Origin: Mesorhizobium terrae
GTDB taxonomy: Bacteria; Pseudomonadota; Alphaproteobacteria; Rhizobiales; Rhizobiaceae
Length of the DNA stretch: 64,000 nt
Reading direction: 5' to 3'
NCBI RefSeq assembly: GCF_008727715.1
Contig: NZ_CP044218.1
Span: forward strand, 4,757,501-4,821,500
The first letter of the stretch is position 1; every line of letters starts with the position of its first letter. Both the position numbers and the translations under genes were made by a program. Shown one piece after another: positions 49,050-59,900 of this stretch. The notes beneath the pieces were generated by a model. The model was given only the letters and a program-made list of their open reading frames with translations. It had not been told where the DNA came from and made no database searches.

Positions 49050-49421
49050 TCAGGCGTCACCCAGATAGGATTTCACGGTCTCGATGAAGCGCGGCACCGA
49101 TATCGGCTTCGAAATATAGGCTTCGCAACCACCCTGGCGAATGCGCTCCTCATCCCCCTTCATGGCGAAGGCGGTGACCGCGATGACCGGAATGACGTGC
49201 AATTCGTCGTCTTCCTTCAGCCACTTGGTCACTTCCAGCCCTGACACTTCCGGCAGTTGGATATCCATGAGGATCAAGTCGGGCCGATGTTTGCGCGCAA
49301 GATCGAGCGCTTCGAGACCGTTACGGGTGCGCACGGTTTCATAGCCGCTGGCCTCGATGAGGTCGCGAAAGAGCTTCATATTGAGCTCATTGTCTTCGAC
49401 GATCATTACCTTCTTCGGCAT
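49050..49421 (-). CDS. divK: Single-domain response regulator DivK
   Basis: 123 residues, a lone receiver domain with Asp53 in [13 protein letters not shown] and the family opening [18 protein letters not shown]. DivK acts in the PleC-DivJ-CtrA phosphorelay that controls alphaproteobacterial cell-cycle polarity. The frame opens at 49562, but this ATG is the standard start. It is co-transcribed with pleD. Confidence 0.96.
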   Translation of the reverse strand: MPKKVMIVEDNELNMKLFRDLIEASGYETVRTRNGLEALDLARKHRPDLILMDIQLPEVSGLEVTKWLKEDDELHVIPVIAVTAFAMKGDEERIRQGGCEAYISKPISVPRFIETVKSYLGDA

Positions 49422-49661
49422 TCTTTCCCGCTCCGACGACATTCCCGCGCGGAAACCGTCGTGATGCACTCCATCCCGAAGCGCCCAAACCCGGCTCCAC
49501 ATTAGCGCGAGATGATTGACGAAACGCAAACCGGCGGTGTGAAATCCGACCAGTCTGCACACAACAAGACAACAGCAACATCACACAAGCCTTGCCCTTG
49601 GCGACGCTTGTGACTACTTCCAGATGCAGACTCATCACCATTGTCGGAATCAAAGGTAGCG

Positions 49662-49964
49662 ATGGCAGACGCAGCGTCAATGCGTGAGCAGGCAGAGGCC
49701 CTCGCCGTCGGCGCGTTGGCCTTTGTTGCCAGCGACGCAGAATTGCTGCCCCGCTTCCTTGCGATTACCGGCATCGAAGCCAGTTCGATCCGGCGCGCGG
49801 CGGCGGAACCTGGCTTCCTGGCCGGAGTATTGCAATTCATCCTGGCGCATGAACCGACCTTGATGCGCTTCTGCGAGGAGACCGGCACCCCGCCGGCAGC
49901 GGTCGGCAAGGCGTTGCACGCCTTGCCGCTCGGAAACCAAGACGATTATGAGCGTTCGACATGA
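49662..49964 (+). CDS. DUF3572 family protein
   Basis: A 100-residue alphaproteobacterial protein of unknown function. It is mostly helical with the characteristic segment REQAEALAVGALAFVASD. The ATG at 49662 is chosen; the longer frame would start with TTG at 49641. Its stop overlaps the start of the next gene (ATGA), so the two are translationally coupled. It is divergent from divK, 240 bases apart, a common rhizobial arrangement. Confidence 0.85.
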   Translation: MADAASMREQAEALAVGALAFVASDAELLPRFLAITGIEASSIRRAAAEPGFLAGVLQFILAHEPTLMRFCEETGTPPAAVGKALHALPLGNQDDYERST

Positions 49965-50614
49965 GTGACGATCCAGAGACAGCCCGCCAGATCGCCGAAC
50001 TGGCCAGCGACCACCGTCCGCTGCTGGTGCTCGACGTCGACGACGTGATCCTCGAATTCATCCGCCCGTTTCCGCGCTTTCTCGAACAGCGCGGCTACGA
50101 TCTGACCTTCGCCTCGTTCAGGCTGACCGGCAATGTCTCCGAGCGTGGCACAGGCCGGGTGGCCGAGCAGCATGAAGTGCACACGCTGCTGGACGACTTC
50201 TTCGCCGGCCAGGCTGAGTGGCAGTATGTTGCTGAAGGCGCTGCTGAGACCTTGAAATCACTGGAGGACCGGGCCGAAATCGTGTTGCTGACGGCGATGC
50301 CGCACAAGCATCGCTCCGCGCGGCGCGCCCATCTCGACCAGCTCGGCCTCCGTTACCCGCTGCTCACCACCGAAATGGCCAAGGGCCCGGCGGTGGCAAA
50401 ACTTCGCGGCGACAAGGGGCGACCGATCGCTTTCGTCGACGATCAGCCCAACAATCTGATCTCGGCGCGTGGTTCGGTTGCCGATGCGCATCTTTTCCAC
50501 CTGATGGCCGACAATTCGCTGCGTGCGTTCCTGCCGCCGCTGCCGGACGACCTGATCGTGGTACAGGATTGGCACGAAGCCGCTCCAAAGATCGCCCAGG
50601 CGCTGGGCGTTTAG
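49961..50614 (+). CDS. HAD-fold hydrolase-like protein
   Basis: 217 residues with the HAD motif I DVDDVILEF (nucleophile Asp), motif II-like LLTAMP (Thr) and motif IV-like FVDDQPNN, so a phosphatase-type active site is plausible. It overlaps the DUF3572 gene by four bases. No specific substrate is indicated. A strong terminator follows. Confidence 0.78.
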   Translation: MSDDPETARQIAELASDHRPLLVLDVDDVILEFIRPFPRFLEQRGYDLTFASFRLTGNVSERGTGRVAEQHEVHTLLDDFFAGQAEWQYVAEGAAETLKSLEDRAEIVLLTAMPHKHRSARRAHLDQLGLRYPLLTTEMAKGPAVAKLRGDKGRPIAFVDDQPNNLISARGSVADAHLFHLMADNSLRAFLPPLPDDLIVVQDWHEAAPKIAQALGV

Positions 50615-50647
50615 AAAGACCGCTTAACGCGCGGATATCCCACAAAA

Positions 50648-50684
50648 GAAAAGCCCCGCTCATGATCTCTGGGCGGGGCTTTTC
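50648..50684. terminator. Bidirectional terminator between the HAD-like and secreted-protein genes
   Basis: GAAAAGCCCCGC (50648-50659) and GCGGGGCTTTTC (50673-50684) form a perfect 12-base stem with a 13-base loop, followed by ATTTTTT. It lies between convergent genes. Confidence 0.9.
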
Positions 50685-50722
50685 CATTTTTTATCGCGGT
50701 CGAACCGGCAGCCGCGTGGCCT

Positions 50723-52333
50723 CTATTGCTGTGGCGCCGGCTGCTCCTGTTCGGAATCCTGCGGCGCCTCCTCGCTCTGGTCGGGGTCCTGCGCCGGATC
50801 GGTGGCCTGATCGTCCGTCGCGTTGTCGTCCGTCACGCCTTCCTCGCCGGGTTGCACGACCGGGTCGGCTGCCTTGACCGTGACGCCGTTGACGATGACG
50901 GATCCGTCCGACTTGCCGTTCACCACCCATTCGATGCGGCCGTCCGGCAGGGTCTTGGCAAAACCCTTCATTGCCAGCGCGGCGGCAACGGCATTGCTTG
51001 CATCCGGTGTGGTCTTGGAAGCTTCCTGCAGCGTCTCCACGATCTTGTCATAGCCAGAGACGGTCACCGTCATGTCGACGTCCGGCTTCTTGGTCGGGTC
51101 CGGCTTGTCATACGGGAAACGGACCTCGCCCTTGAACGCGATCTCGGTGTCCTTGTTCTTGATGACGCTGGGCTCGATCAGTACCTTGGGCGACTTGGCC
51201 AGGAACTCGGCTCCGATCTGGTCGCCGAATTCGGCGGGCAGCGGCGGCTCCTTGGTCAGGTCGAAGGCGTCGATGGACTTGCGCGCCATGGTATCGAGAT
51301 CGAGATTGGCGCCGCCGAAATTGAGCTCGATATCGGTGGGCAACAGCGAAGCGCTCCAGGTCGGCAGCATTTGCGCCGCGATTGCCGGCACGGTCAGACC
51401 GCTGGCCTTCAGCCCGTAGCTCACCGTACCGTTCTTGCTGACGCCGTCGGCACCGAACTTGGCCACCAGCTCGGTCGTGTTGAACTCGCCGAGTGGCGTA
51501 CCGACCTTGAAATCCTTGAACTTATAGGTGCCGTCAAAGCGCTGCCAAACCGGCAACGCCGCCAGCAGCAAGGTCTTGAGCTCCGCTTGATTGGCCTTGA
51601 GCTTGGCTTCGTCCTCATTGGCAACGCCGAAACCGACGAGATCGAGTATCGCGCGGCTGCGCAGTCCCTTGGCCGTCGCATCCACCACCAGGCTCGGCGA
51701 GTTGAAGGTCAGCGGCATCTTCATGCCGGTTTCGGTATCGTCGATCGTGACCGTCTCGCTGAAGTCAGCCATAGTCTGCGACATGGCGAAATCGACGCCA
51801 CCGTCCGCCGCCTTGGTCGCAGTGCCGGTCATCGTTGTCGCCCCGGCGCGTGCCTCGACGCTCGACTTCGCATCCTTCGAAGCCATAGTCATGCCGGCCA
51901 TCGAGGACGTCAGATTGGTGAAGGCAGCGAGGGCCGGGTCGTAGACGCCGGCCATCTTGCCGTCCTTCAGATCGAACTCGGTAGTCTGTTGTCCCTCGGG
52001 GCCCTTTACCTCGAACGTTCCCTTCGACGAGAAGGTGCTGCCGACATCCCAGGTGCCGTCGGGGCGCGGTTTGACATTCAGCACATAGGGCGGCAGGTCG
52101 AATTTGACGAAATCCTGCTCTGGCATCGCCTTGACGAGCGCCTTGAAATCGACGGTGAGCTGGTAGGCGTCACCCTTAGGCTCCACTTTTACAACGCCCT
52201 TCTCGAAAGCCTGATTTCCGAGATAGCGGGCAATGTCCTTCTGGATTTGGGCGGCACCCTGGGCATCGATGCCCTGTGCGAAGGCCGGGGCGCAGATCGC
52301 CAAAGCCGAAACAGTCGTCAAAACACGGCGCAC
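50723..52333 (-). CDS. Secreted protein with acidic, disordered C-terminal tail
   Basis: 536 residues; signal peptide ending AFA (residue 18), then a long beta-rich region rich in Lys, Asp, Thr and Val without recognisable catalytic motifs. The last ~45 residues are very acidic and Gln/Pro-rich (many D, E, Q), almost certainly disordered. GTG start with GTGGAG upstream. It resembles conserved rhizobial hypotheticals; no function recognised. Confidence 0.8.
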   Translation of the reverse strand: MRRVLTTVSALAICAPAFAQGIDAQGAAQIQKDIARYLGNQAFEKGVVKVEPKGDAYQLTVDFKALVKAMPEQDFVKFDLPPYVLNVKPRPDGTWDVGSTFSSKGTFEVKGPEGQQTTEFDLKDGKMAGVYDPALAAFTNLTSSMAGMTMASKDAKSSVEARAGATTMTGTATKAADGGVDFAMSQTMADFSETVTIDDTETGMKMPLTFNSPSLVVDATAKGLRSRAILDLVGFGVANEDEAKLKANQAELKTLLLAALPVWQRFDGTYKFKDFKVGTPLGEFNTTELVAKFGADGVSKNGTVSYGLKASGLTVPAIAAQMLPTWSASLLPTDIELNFGGANLDLDTMARKSIDAFDLTKEPPLPAEFGDQIGAEFLAKSPKVLIEPSVIKNKDTEIAFKGEVRFPYDKPDPTKKPDVDMTVTVSGYDKIVETLQEASKTTPDASNAVAAALAMKGFAKTLPDGRIEWVVNGKSDGSVIVNGVTVKAADPVVQPGEEGVTDDNATDDQATDPAQDPDQSEEAPQDSEQEQPAPQQ

Positions 52334-52482
52334 TTATGGTCTCCACTTTTGTTCAAGGACGAAAAGCCCAATCCGATCGGACCCTTCGTAGGAAATTACA
52401 GCCTCAATCACAAGGCGACATGACAAGGCCAACGCAGCCGGCGTGGCTTGAAGGCCGATGGCGCTGCAGGTGCGCCGACGGA

Positions 52483-53058
52483 CTACAGAATCAGCCGCAT
52501 CAGCGGTCGCCCCGCCTTGCGTTCGACAAGACGCTGGAAGCCTGCCTGCTCGAAAACGCGCGAAGAGCCAACGAACAGCCCGACGGAACGCGAATCGCGC
52601 GACAGGTCGATCGGGCACGCTTCGATCATCCGGGCTCCGCTGCTACGGGCAAAATCGATGCCGCCGGCCACCAGCCGGTGGGTCAGTCCCTGACCACGAG
52701 CCTTGGTGCGGATGAAAAAACACGAGATTGCCCACACAGCTGGATCGTCCGCATCGGTTGCATCGACCGGCGCCGATCCCCTGCCCTTGTTGTTCCACTC
52801 GGGCACGTCGGCGCGCGGACCGATCTGCATCCAGCCATTCGCCACGCCATCTTCCAACACCAGCAGGCCCGGCGGCGGCCCAGCCTCGATGCGTGTCCTG
52901 ATATGATCCTTGTTGCTCTGGCGACTGCCCGACCGCCGTTCCGCCGGAGGCAGCCGGAAATGCGTGCACCAACAGCCATAGCAGGCGCCCTGCTTGCCGA
53001 ACAAATCTTCGAATTGCGGCCATAGATCCGGGGTCAAATGGTGGATTTCGATGCTCAT
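52483..53058 (-). CDS. GNAT-family N-acetyltransferase
   Basis: 191 residues of the GNAT fold. The cofactor-binding region is visible in [18 protein letters not shown], with the acetyl-CoA pyrophosphate loop RGQGL. Ribosome site GGAGGG precedes the ATG. It is divergent from DNA polymerase IV, 76 bases between the starts, and the LexA box lies in that gap, so it may also respond to DNA damage. Substrate unknown. Confidence 0.85.
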   Translation of the reverse strand: MSIEIHHLTPDLWPQFEDLFGKQGACYGCWCTHFRLPPAERRSGSRQSNKDHIRTRIEAGPPPGLLVLEDGVANGWMQIGPRADVPEWNNKGRGSAPVDATDADDPAVWAISCFFIRTKARGQGLTHRLVAGGIDFARSSGARMIEACPIDLSRDSRSVGLFVGSSRVFEQAGFQRLVERKAGRPLMRLIL

Positions 53059-53113
53059 GACGCGTCCCTCCAGTCGCCTTGCATGGACCGGCCGTGTAGA
53101 CTACATTGACAAT

Positions 53114-53128
53114 GTTCTCTTTATGTTC
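53114..53128 (+). promoter_or_regulatory. LexA box of the DNA polymerase IV gene
   Basis: GTTC, seven bases, GTTC: the alphaproteobacterial LexA operator GTTC-N7-GTTC. It lies just downstream of a TTGACA (53106-53111) and just before the preferred start of the polymerase gene, the position expected for repression. It is also 56 bases from the divergent GNAT gene. Confidence 0.7.
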
Positions 53129-53134
53129 GCAGTG

Positions 53135-54451
53135 ATGGCGGCACCTGTCAACGATCCCGAGCATGGTTTTTGTCGCGACTGCCTGACGCCACAGCGCAGC
53201 AGAGCGATGCGCTGTGAACGATGCGGCAGCCCGCGCATCGTTCGCCATGCCGAACTTTACAGCCTGCACCTTGCCCATATCGACTGCGACGCTTTCTATG
53301 CGGCGGTCGAGAAACGCGACAATCCGGCGCTGCGCGACAAGCCGGTCATTGTCGGCGGCGGCAAGCGCGGCGTGGTCTCGACCGCATGCTACATTGCCCG
53401 CATCCATGGCGTACGCTCGGCGATGCCGATGTTCAAGGCGCTCGAGGCATGCCCCGAGGCCATCGTCGTCAAACCGGACATGGAGAAGTATGTGCGGGTG
53501 GGACGCGAGGTGCGCGCCATGATGCTGGCGCTGACACCTCTGGTCGAGCCGATCTCGATCGACGAGGCGTTCCTGGACCTTGCCGGAACGGAGAAACTGC
53601 ATGGCCTGCCGCCGGCGCTGGTGCTGGCGCGTTTCGCGCAAGCCGTCGAGAAAGAGATCGGCATCACTGTTTCGGCCGGGCTTTCCTACTGCAAGTTTCT
53701 GGCCAAGATCGCGTCGGACTTCCGCAAGCCGCGCGGCTACGCAGTGATCGGTGAGGAGGAAGCGGTGTCGTTCCTCGCCGAGCAGCCGGTGACGATGATC
53801 TGGGGGGTCGGCAAGGCCTTCGCCGAAGTGCTGGCCCGCGACGGCATCCGCATGATCGGCCAATTGCAGAAGATGGAACGCAGCGACCTGATGGGGCGCT
53901 ATGGAGTGATGGGGGATCGGCTTTATCGCCTGTCGCGCGGCGAGGATGATCGACGCGTTCATCCAGACCATGACGCAAAAAGCGTATCCGCCGAAACGAC
54001 ATTCGATACCGACATCGCCAAGATGGACGACCTTCTTCCGGTGCTGCGGGCATTGTCCGAAAAAGTATCGGCGCGACTGAAGAAGGCCGGCATAGCCGGC
54101 CGCACAGTCGTGCTCAAGCTCAAGAGCCAGGACTTCAAGCTACGCACACGCAACAGGCAGCTTGCCGATCCAACCCGACTCGCCGACCGCATTTTTTCAA
54201 CCGGGCTCGACCTGTTGCGCCGGGAGGCGGACGGCACCAGATATCGCCTTCTGGGCATCGGCGTCAGCGACCTTTCCGACGACGAGAAGGCCGATCCGCC
54301 TGATCTTGTCGATCTGCAATCGCGCAAGCGGGCGCTGGCCGAGGGCGCAATCGACACGTTGCGCGACAAGTTCGGACGCAAGGCGGTGGAAACCGGCTAT
54401 ACGTTCGGCAAGGGACGCAATGCCCATCCGCCGGAACATCTCGACGACTGA
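53135..54451 (+). CDS. dinB: DNA polymerase IV with N-terminal zinc-ribbon module
   Basis: A Y-family translesion polymerase, 438 residues. The polymerase core starts near 45 with the catalytic HIDCDAF (Asp50) and later SIDEAFLD (Asp, Glu). Before it is an unusual N-terminal ~35 residues with two CxxC pairs (Cys13, 16, 27, 30) that look like a zinc ribbon. Start is either ATG 53135 or ATG 53123; I prefer 53135 because the LexA box overlaps the earlier ATG. An SOS-regulated gene by its operator. Confidence 0.92.
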   Translation: MAAPVNDPEHGFCRDCLTPQRSRAMRCERCGSPRIVRHAELYSLHLAHIDCDAFYAAVEKRDNPALRDKPVIVGGGKRGVVSTACYIARIHGVRSAMPMFKALEACPEAIVVKPDMEKYVRVGREVRAMMLALTPLVEPISIDEAFLDLAGTEKLHGLPPALVLARFAQAVEKEIGITVSAGLSYCKFLAKIASDFRKPRGYAVIGEEEAVSFLAEQPVTMIWGVGKAFAEVLARDGIRMIGQLQKMERSDLMGRYGVMGDRLYRLSRGEDDRRVHPDHDAKSVSAETTFDTDIAKMDDLLPVLRALSEKVSARLKKAGIAGRTVVLKLKSQDFKLRTRNRQLADPTRLADRIFSTGLDLLRREADGTRYRLLGIGVSDLSDDEKADPPDLVDLQSRKRALAEGAIDTLRDKFGRKAVETGYTFGKGRNAHPPEHLDD

Positions 54452-54526
54452 CGCCGCATCCTCTGGCCCAGAAGATTGGCGGGTCTACAGATTGCCGGAT
54501 AACGGCCGGCTTGCGAAACAACGTTC

Positions 54527-55408
54527 ATGGCACCGGCTCCCTCGATCCCCAAAGCGGCGTTCTGGATGGCGTTGTCGATCGCGTCCTTCCTGCTGATGTC
54601 GGTCGCGGGACGAGCGACGACAAGCGCGCTCAGCGTCTTCCAGGTTCTGGAGATGCGCTCGGTGATCGGCTGGTTCATCCTGCTGCCTCTGGTCATCAGC
54701 CAGGGTGGTTTCGCCGCCATGGCCTCGCCACGGCTGCCGCTGCATATCGCGCGCAACGTGATCCATTATGTCGGTCAGGGTGCCTGGCTTTATGCGCTGA
54801 CATTGATCCCGCTCGGCGTGCTGATCTCCATCGAATTCACCACCCCGATCTGGACCGCCCTGCTTGCCGTTTTGTTCCTCGGCGAACGCCTCAACAAGTT
54901 CCGCATCGCCTCGATCGTGCTTGGTCTTATCGGCGTCGTCATCATCGTGCGTCCGAGCACCGGCTCGGTTGATACCGGCCACCTGATTGTTCTCGGCGCG
55001 GCCGCCTGTTTTGGCGCCTCGGTGGTCATGGTGAAGGCGTTGACGCGCACCGACAGCGTGGTGCGCATCATCTTCTGGATGCTCGTCGTGCAATCGGTGC
55101 TCGGCCTCGTTCCGGCTCTGCTCGAATGGCGCAATCCGTCGCTTTCACTGTGGCCGTGGATTTTCACCATCGCATTCACCGGCATGTCCTCGCATTTCTG
55201 CATGGCGAGGGCCTTGACCTATGCTGACGCCACGCTGATTTCGCCGATGGACTTCCTGCGCGTGCCCTTGTCGGCCCTATTGGGCTGGCTGGTCTATCAC
55301 GAGCAGATCGATGCCTTCACCGCCGGTGGCGCCGCGCTGATTTTGATGGGCAATTTGCTCAACCTGCAGAAGCGACCGGCAAAACCCGCCGAAGTGGCGG
55401 CGAGTTGA
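54527..55408 (+). CDS. EamA/DMT-family transporter
   Basis: 293 residues with about ten hydrophobic helices arranged as two EamA domains, as in drug/metabolite exporters. It starts 75 bases after the polymerase IV gene. Substrate unknown; members export amino acids, nucleosides or drugs. Confidence 0.9.
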   Translation: MAPAPSIPKAAFWMALSIASFLLMSVAGRATTSALSVFQVLEMRSVIGWFILLPLVISQGGFAAMASPRLPLHIARNVIHYVGQGAWLYALTLIPLGVLISIEFTTPIWTALLAVLFLGERLNKFRIASIVLGLIGVVIIVRPSTGSVDTGHLIVLGAAACFGASVVMVKALTRTDSVVRIIFWMLVVQSVLGLVPALLEWRNPSLSLWPWIFTIAFTGMSSHFCMARALTYADATLISPMDFLRVPLSALLGWLVYHEQIDAFTAGGAALILMGNLLNLQKRPAKPAEVAAS

Positions 55409-55474
55409 CGCGCCCAGCGCTTCGACTACGCCCTCCGATTGTCTGAAACCGATGTCGATTCTCGTTCTGACGCG

Positions 55475-55981
55475 CTAGTTGCGCTTCAGGTCGATCTGGG
55501 CTGTGACGACCGACTTGCCGCTCGGCAGGTCCTTGTCGATGGTAACGATGCGCATGGCATTCGTTCCGATCTTCTCGACGCGCATCTCGGCATCCCGGTC
55601 GCCATTCACCAGTTTCGCCCAGCGGATGGCGAGGTTGAGCGCCTGGCCCTTGCGTCGCCCCGACAACGCGGCAGGTCCGGTTCGCGAGCCGATATAGGTC
55701 CCGCTGTAGCGCTGCCCGTCGGTCTTCAACCGCACCCCGATGCTGCGCGAAATCAGTATCAAGCCGCGACAATTGCCGTCGAGCGTTAGAAACGCGTCAC
55801 CGGATTTCGCGGTGAAGGAGCAGGAAACGCTGACCGGTGATGCCTTTGTGTTGATGCGGAAGCTGCCCTTGCCGCTCCATTTGCCGGCCATCGAGACAAA
55901 GAACCGCGGCTCCGCGGCATGAGCTGGTTGCGCAAGGGAAAGGGCGACGAGAACTGCACCCAGGTAGAGGCGGACCAACAT
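55475..55981 (-). CDS. Small secreted protein of unknown function
   Basis: 168 residues; signal peptide ending AHA (about 20 residues), then a beta-rich domain with two cysteines (in VSCSFTA and GNCRG). It resembles conserved rhizobial hypotheticals of about this size. ATG 55981 chosen over a TTG at 55999. No function recognised. Confidence 0.75.
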   Translation of the reverse strand: MLVRLYLGAVLVALSLAQPAHAAEPRFFVSMAGKWSGKGSFRINTKASPVSVSCSFTAKSGDAFLTLDGNCRGLILISRSIGVRLKTDGQRYSGTYIGSRTGPAALSGRRKGQALNLAIRWAKLVNGDRDAEMRVEKIGTNAMRIVTIDKDLPSGKSVVTAQIDLKRN

Positions 55982-56056
55982 TCGTTCTGTTCTCTCCAAA
56001 GCACGAACTTTAACGTCACTTCTTGCGGTTCGCTCGCCAGTTTCGTTCCGAAACGG

Positions 56057-56854
56057 TCAGCTACCCTCGTCCGGTATGTTGAGGACATGGCCGCAAGCCT
56101 TGCAATGCACGGCGTCCGGCTCGTGGCGCTGGAGCCCGCATTGCGGGCAAGGAAAGAGGACCTTGGTCGGGCGAAAGATCGCCTGGGCGAGACGCACGAA
56201 CAGCGAAATGCCGATGATCATGGTGACGATCGAGGTGAGTTTGCCGGCAACGCCCGGCAAGACGATGTCGCCGAAGCCGGTGGTCGTGACGGTTGCCACG
56301 GTGAAATAGAGCGCATCGACATAGCCAACGAGCCCAGAAGCCTGCCGGAAGAAGAAGGTGTAGACGAAGCCCGTTACCACGAACAGGAATGTCAGGAGAT
56401 TGACCACAGCGTGGGTGGTGTCGCGCCAGGCCAGAAACCGACCTCCGCCGAGATGCCGCCACAGAACCCCGCTTCGCGACAGCGACCACAGGCGCAGGAT
56501 GCGCAGGAAGCTCAGATTGGCCAGTGCCGTCGGAAACAGCAGCGTCAGCAGGATGAACAGATCGACCCAGGATGTCGGTTGCCGCATGAGCCGAACCATG
56601 TCGGTGGATGCAAGCAGGCGCGCAAGCAGGTCGGCGGCGACGAGGATCGCCACCGCATAGTCCAGCCACAGGAAGGAAGCCGTACCCTGCAGCAAGGGCG
56701 TGGCGATGAAGAAGGCGATGATGACGATGTCGACAAGCACCACCGCCGCCTGAAAACGAACGGCCTCGGGTGTGCGCCCGTGATAGAGCCGGCGCAAGCG
56801 ATCACGCAATGTCGCCAGGGAGGTACCGCTCTCGGGCTTCGCTTCAGACGCCAT
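56057..56854 (-). CDS. Voltage-gated potassium-channel-like protein with C-terminal zinc ribbon
   Basis: 265 residues with six membrane segments. The S4-like helix (about 114-133) has four arginines among hydrophobic residues, and the pore has the filter TTTGFGD (190-196), close to the K+ filter TVGYGD, so it probably conducts potassium. Unusually, the cytoplasmic tail ends in a zinc-ribbon-like module with Cys236, 239, 251 and 254 (CPQC and CKAC). This tail could sense metal or redox state. The function is inferred. Confidence 0.85.
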   Translation of the reverse strand: MASEAKPESGTSLATLRDRLRRLYHGRTPEAVRFQAAVVLVDIVIIAFFIATPLLQGTASFLWLDYAVAILVAADLLARLLASTDMVRLMRQPTSWVDLFILLTLLFPTALANLSFLRILRLWSLSRSGVLWRHLGGGRFLAWRDTTHAVVNLLTFLFVVTGFVYTFFFRQASGLVGYVDALYFTVATVTTTGFGDIVLPGVAGKLTSIVTMIIGISLFVRLAQAIFRPTKVLFPCPQCGLQRHEPDAVHCKACGHVLNIPDEGS

Positions 56855-56915
56855 GCCTATCGGGTAGCGTCAGCCATGCCGCTCGTCCAGCGTTTTCAGG
56901 ACGAGTTCCGATTGC

Positions 56916-59900
56916 CTAAACCAGCTCGACTTCGATCACTCCGGGCACTGCCCGCATCGCCGACGCCACTTGCGGCGAGATGCGGTAGCGATTGGGAAGC
57001 TCGATCTCGACCTCCCCCTGCCCGCCGTCCTTGATCAGCACGAAGGACACCTGCCCCTCGCCCTTCACGCCAAGCTGCCCAGCAAGTGCATTGAGCGGGG
57101 CGGCATCCCTCACGAAGATGCGCAGGGCTTTCTGGATGCGGCTTGCCTCATCCTCCAGCGACTGCACTGTCTGGATGCGAAGATTGACCCCTTCCGGCCT
57201 GTCCTCCGCCGCGACGGTGATGACGACCGATTTGCCGGCTTCCAGCATGTCGCGATATTGCGCCAGCGTCTCCGAAAACATCACCGCTTCATATTGGCCA
57301 GTCATGTCCGAGAAGTTCACGATACCCATCTTGTTGCCAGTTCGCGTCTTGCGTTCCTGCTTGGCGGTCACTGTACCGGCAAGGCGTCCGGCCGAGGCGC
57401 CACGTTTCACCGCCGCGGAAAACTCCGCCCAGTTCTGCACGCGCATCTTCTGCAGCGCGACCTTGTATTCATCGAGCGGGTGCGCGGAGAGATAAAACCC
57501 GACCACCTGGAATTCGCGGTACAAGCGGTCGGCAGCCAGCCACGGTTCGCTCAACGGCAGGTTGAGCGCTTGCGACTGCGCTCCCAGCGAAGCGCCGAAA
57601 ATGTCGGCCTGGCCGGAAGTGGCATTCTGCTGCGCCAGCGCCGCCAGCCCCATCATCCGCTCGACACCGCCCATCATCTGCGCGCGGTCGTGCCCGAAAC
57701 AATCAAGCGCGCCAGCCATGATCAGGCTTTCGAAGACACGCTTGCCAACGACTTTCGGGTCGATCCGCTCGCAGAAATCTGCCAGGCTCTTGAACGGACC
57801 GTCCCCACGCCTTTCGACAATGTGTTCGACGGCTGCGTCGCCGACGCCCTTCAGCGCCGCCATGGAATAGAAGATCTTGTTCTCGCCAACTTCGAAATCG
57901 CGGAAGCTGGTCATCACCGAGGGCGCGACGACCTCGATACCGAGCCGCATCGCATCCTGGCGGAAATCCGCCAGCTTGTCGGTGTTCGACATATCGAGCG
58001 TCATCGACGCGGCCAGGAACTCCACCGGATAATGCGCCTTCAGATAGGCGGTTTGATAAGAGACGATGGCGTAGGCGGCGGCGTGCGACTTGTTGAAGCC
58101 GTAGTCGGCGAACTTCGCCAGAAGGTCGAAGATGAAATCGGCCTGCGGCTTGGCGACGCCACGTTCCACGGCGCCGGACACGAAGATGCCGCGCTGCTGG
58201 TCCATTTCGGCGCGGATCTTCTTGCCCATGGCGCGGCGCAACAAGTCGGCCTGACCGAGCGTGTAGCCCGCAAGCTCTTGCGCGATCTGCATCACCTGTT
58301 CCTGGTAGACGATAACGCCCTGCGTCTCCTTCACCAGATGGTCGATCTTGGGATGGATCGAGGCGATTTCCTCTTCGCCATGTTTTCTGGCGTTGTAAGT
58401 CGGGATGTTCTCCATCGGCCCCGGCCGATAGAGGGCGACCAGTGCGATGATGTCCTCGATGCGGTCGGGACGCATGCCGATGAGCGCCTTGCGCATGCCG
58501 GCACTTTCAACCTGGAACACGCCGACAACCTCGCCGCGCGACAGCATGGCGTAGGTCTGCGGGTCGTCCAGCGGAATAGTGGCAAGGTCGATGTCGATGC
58601 CGCGGCGACGGATGAGCTTTACCGCCTTCTCCAGCACGGTCAGCGTTTTCAGGCCGAGGAAGTCGAACTTCACCAGCCCGGCATCCTCCACCTTCTTCAT
58701 GTTGAACTGCGTGACCGGCATATCCGAGCGCGGATCGCGATACATCGGCACCAGTTCCGACAAGGGTCGGTCACCGATGACGATGCCGGCGGCGTGCGTC
58801 GAGGCATGGCGATAGAGGCCTTCCAGCTTCTGCGCCATGTCGAGCAGCGTCTGGACGATCGGCTCCTTTTCCGCCTCCTCGGCAAAGCGCGGCTCGTTGG
58901 CGATTGCTTCGGCGAGCTTGACAGGATTGGCAGGGTTCTGCGGCACCATCTTGCAGAGCCGATCGACCTGGCCGTAGGGCATCTGCAGAACGCGACCGAC
59001 GTCGCGCAAAACGGCACGCGCCTGCAGCGTACCGAAGGTGATGATCTGTCCGACCTGGTCGCGGCCGTATTTGGCCTGTACGTAGCGGATCACCTCTTCG
59101 CGGCGATCCTGGCAGAAGTCGATGTCGAAGTCGGGCATCGAGACGCGGTCGGGATTAAGGAAGCGCTCGAACAGCAGCGAGAAGCGCAGCGGATCGACAT
59201 CGGTGATGAGAAGCGCGTAGGCAACCAGCGAACCCGCACCCGAGCCACGGCCCGGGCCGACAGGAATGTCATGTTGCTTGGCCCATTTGATGAAGTCCGA
59301 CACGATCAGGAAATAGCCGGGGAACTTCATGCGCTGGATGATGCCGATCTCGAACTCCAGCCTTTCGCGATACTGTTCCTCGGTGAAACCCGAGTGGAGG
59401 CCGCGAGTGGCGAAGCGCACGTTCAGTCCTTCGCGGGCCTGGCGCGCAAGTTCTTCCGCTTCAGCGCTCTCGGCCGCCTCGGCATCGGAAACGTCGGCAC
59501 CGGTAAAGCGCGGCAGGATCGGCTTGCGGTTCTTCGGGTAGTAGGAACAACGCCGGGCGATCTCGATCGTGTTGTCCACCGCTTCCGGCAAATCCTCGAA
59601 CAGGCGCGCCATTTCGGCCTGGCTCTTGAGGTGATTGTCCGGCGTCAGGCGTCGGCGTTCATCGGCGGCAACGACCGAGCCCTCGGCAATCGCGATGAGC
59701 GCGTCATGTGCCTCGAAATCCTCGCGTGAGGAGAAGAAGGCTTCATTGGTGGCGACAAGCGGGAGCTCGTGGCGGTAGGCCAATTCGATCGTGGCTTGTT
59801 CGACCTCGCGATCGTAGTTGGTCACCCGTTCCAGCTCGACATAGAGGCGGTTGCCGAACAATGTTTTCAGGGCAAGCAGACGTGTCTCGGCCAGATCGTT

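Noticed and set aside
56970..59729. 919-codon open frame opposite dnaE
   Set aside because: Antisense artefact of high GC; dnaE on the other strand has full-length, well-conserved domains.
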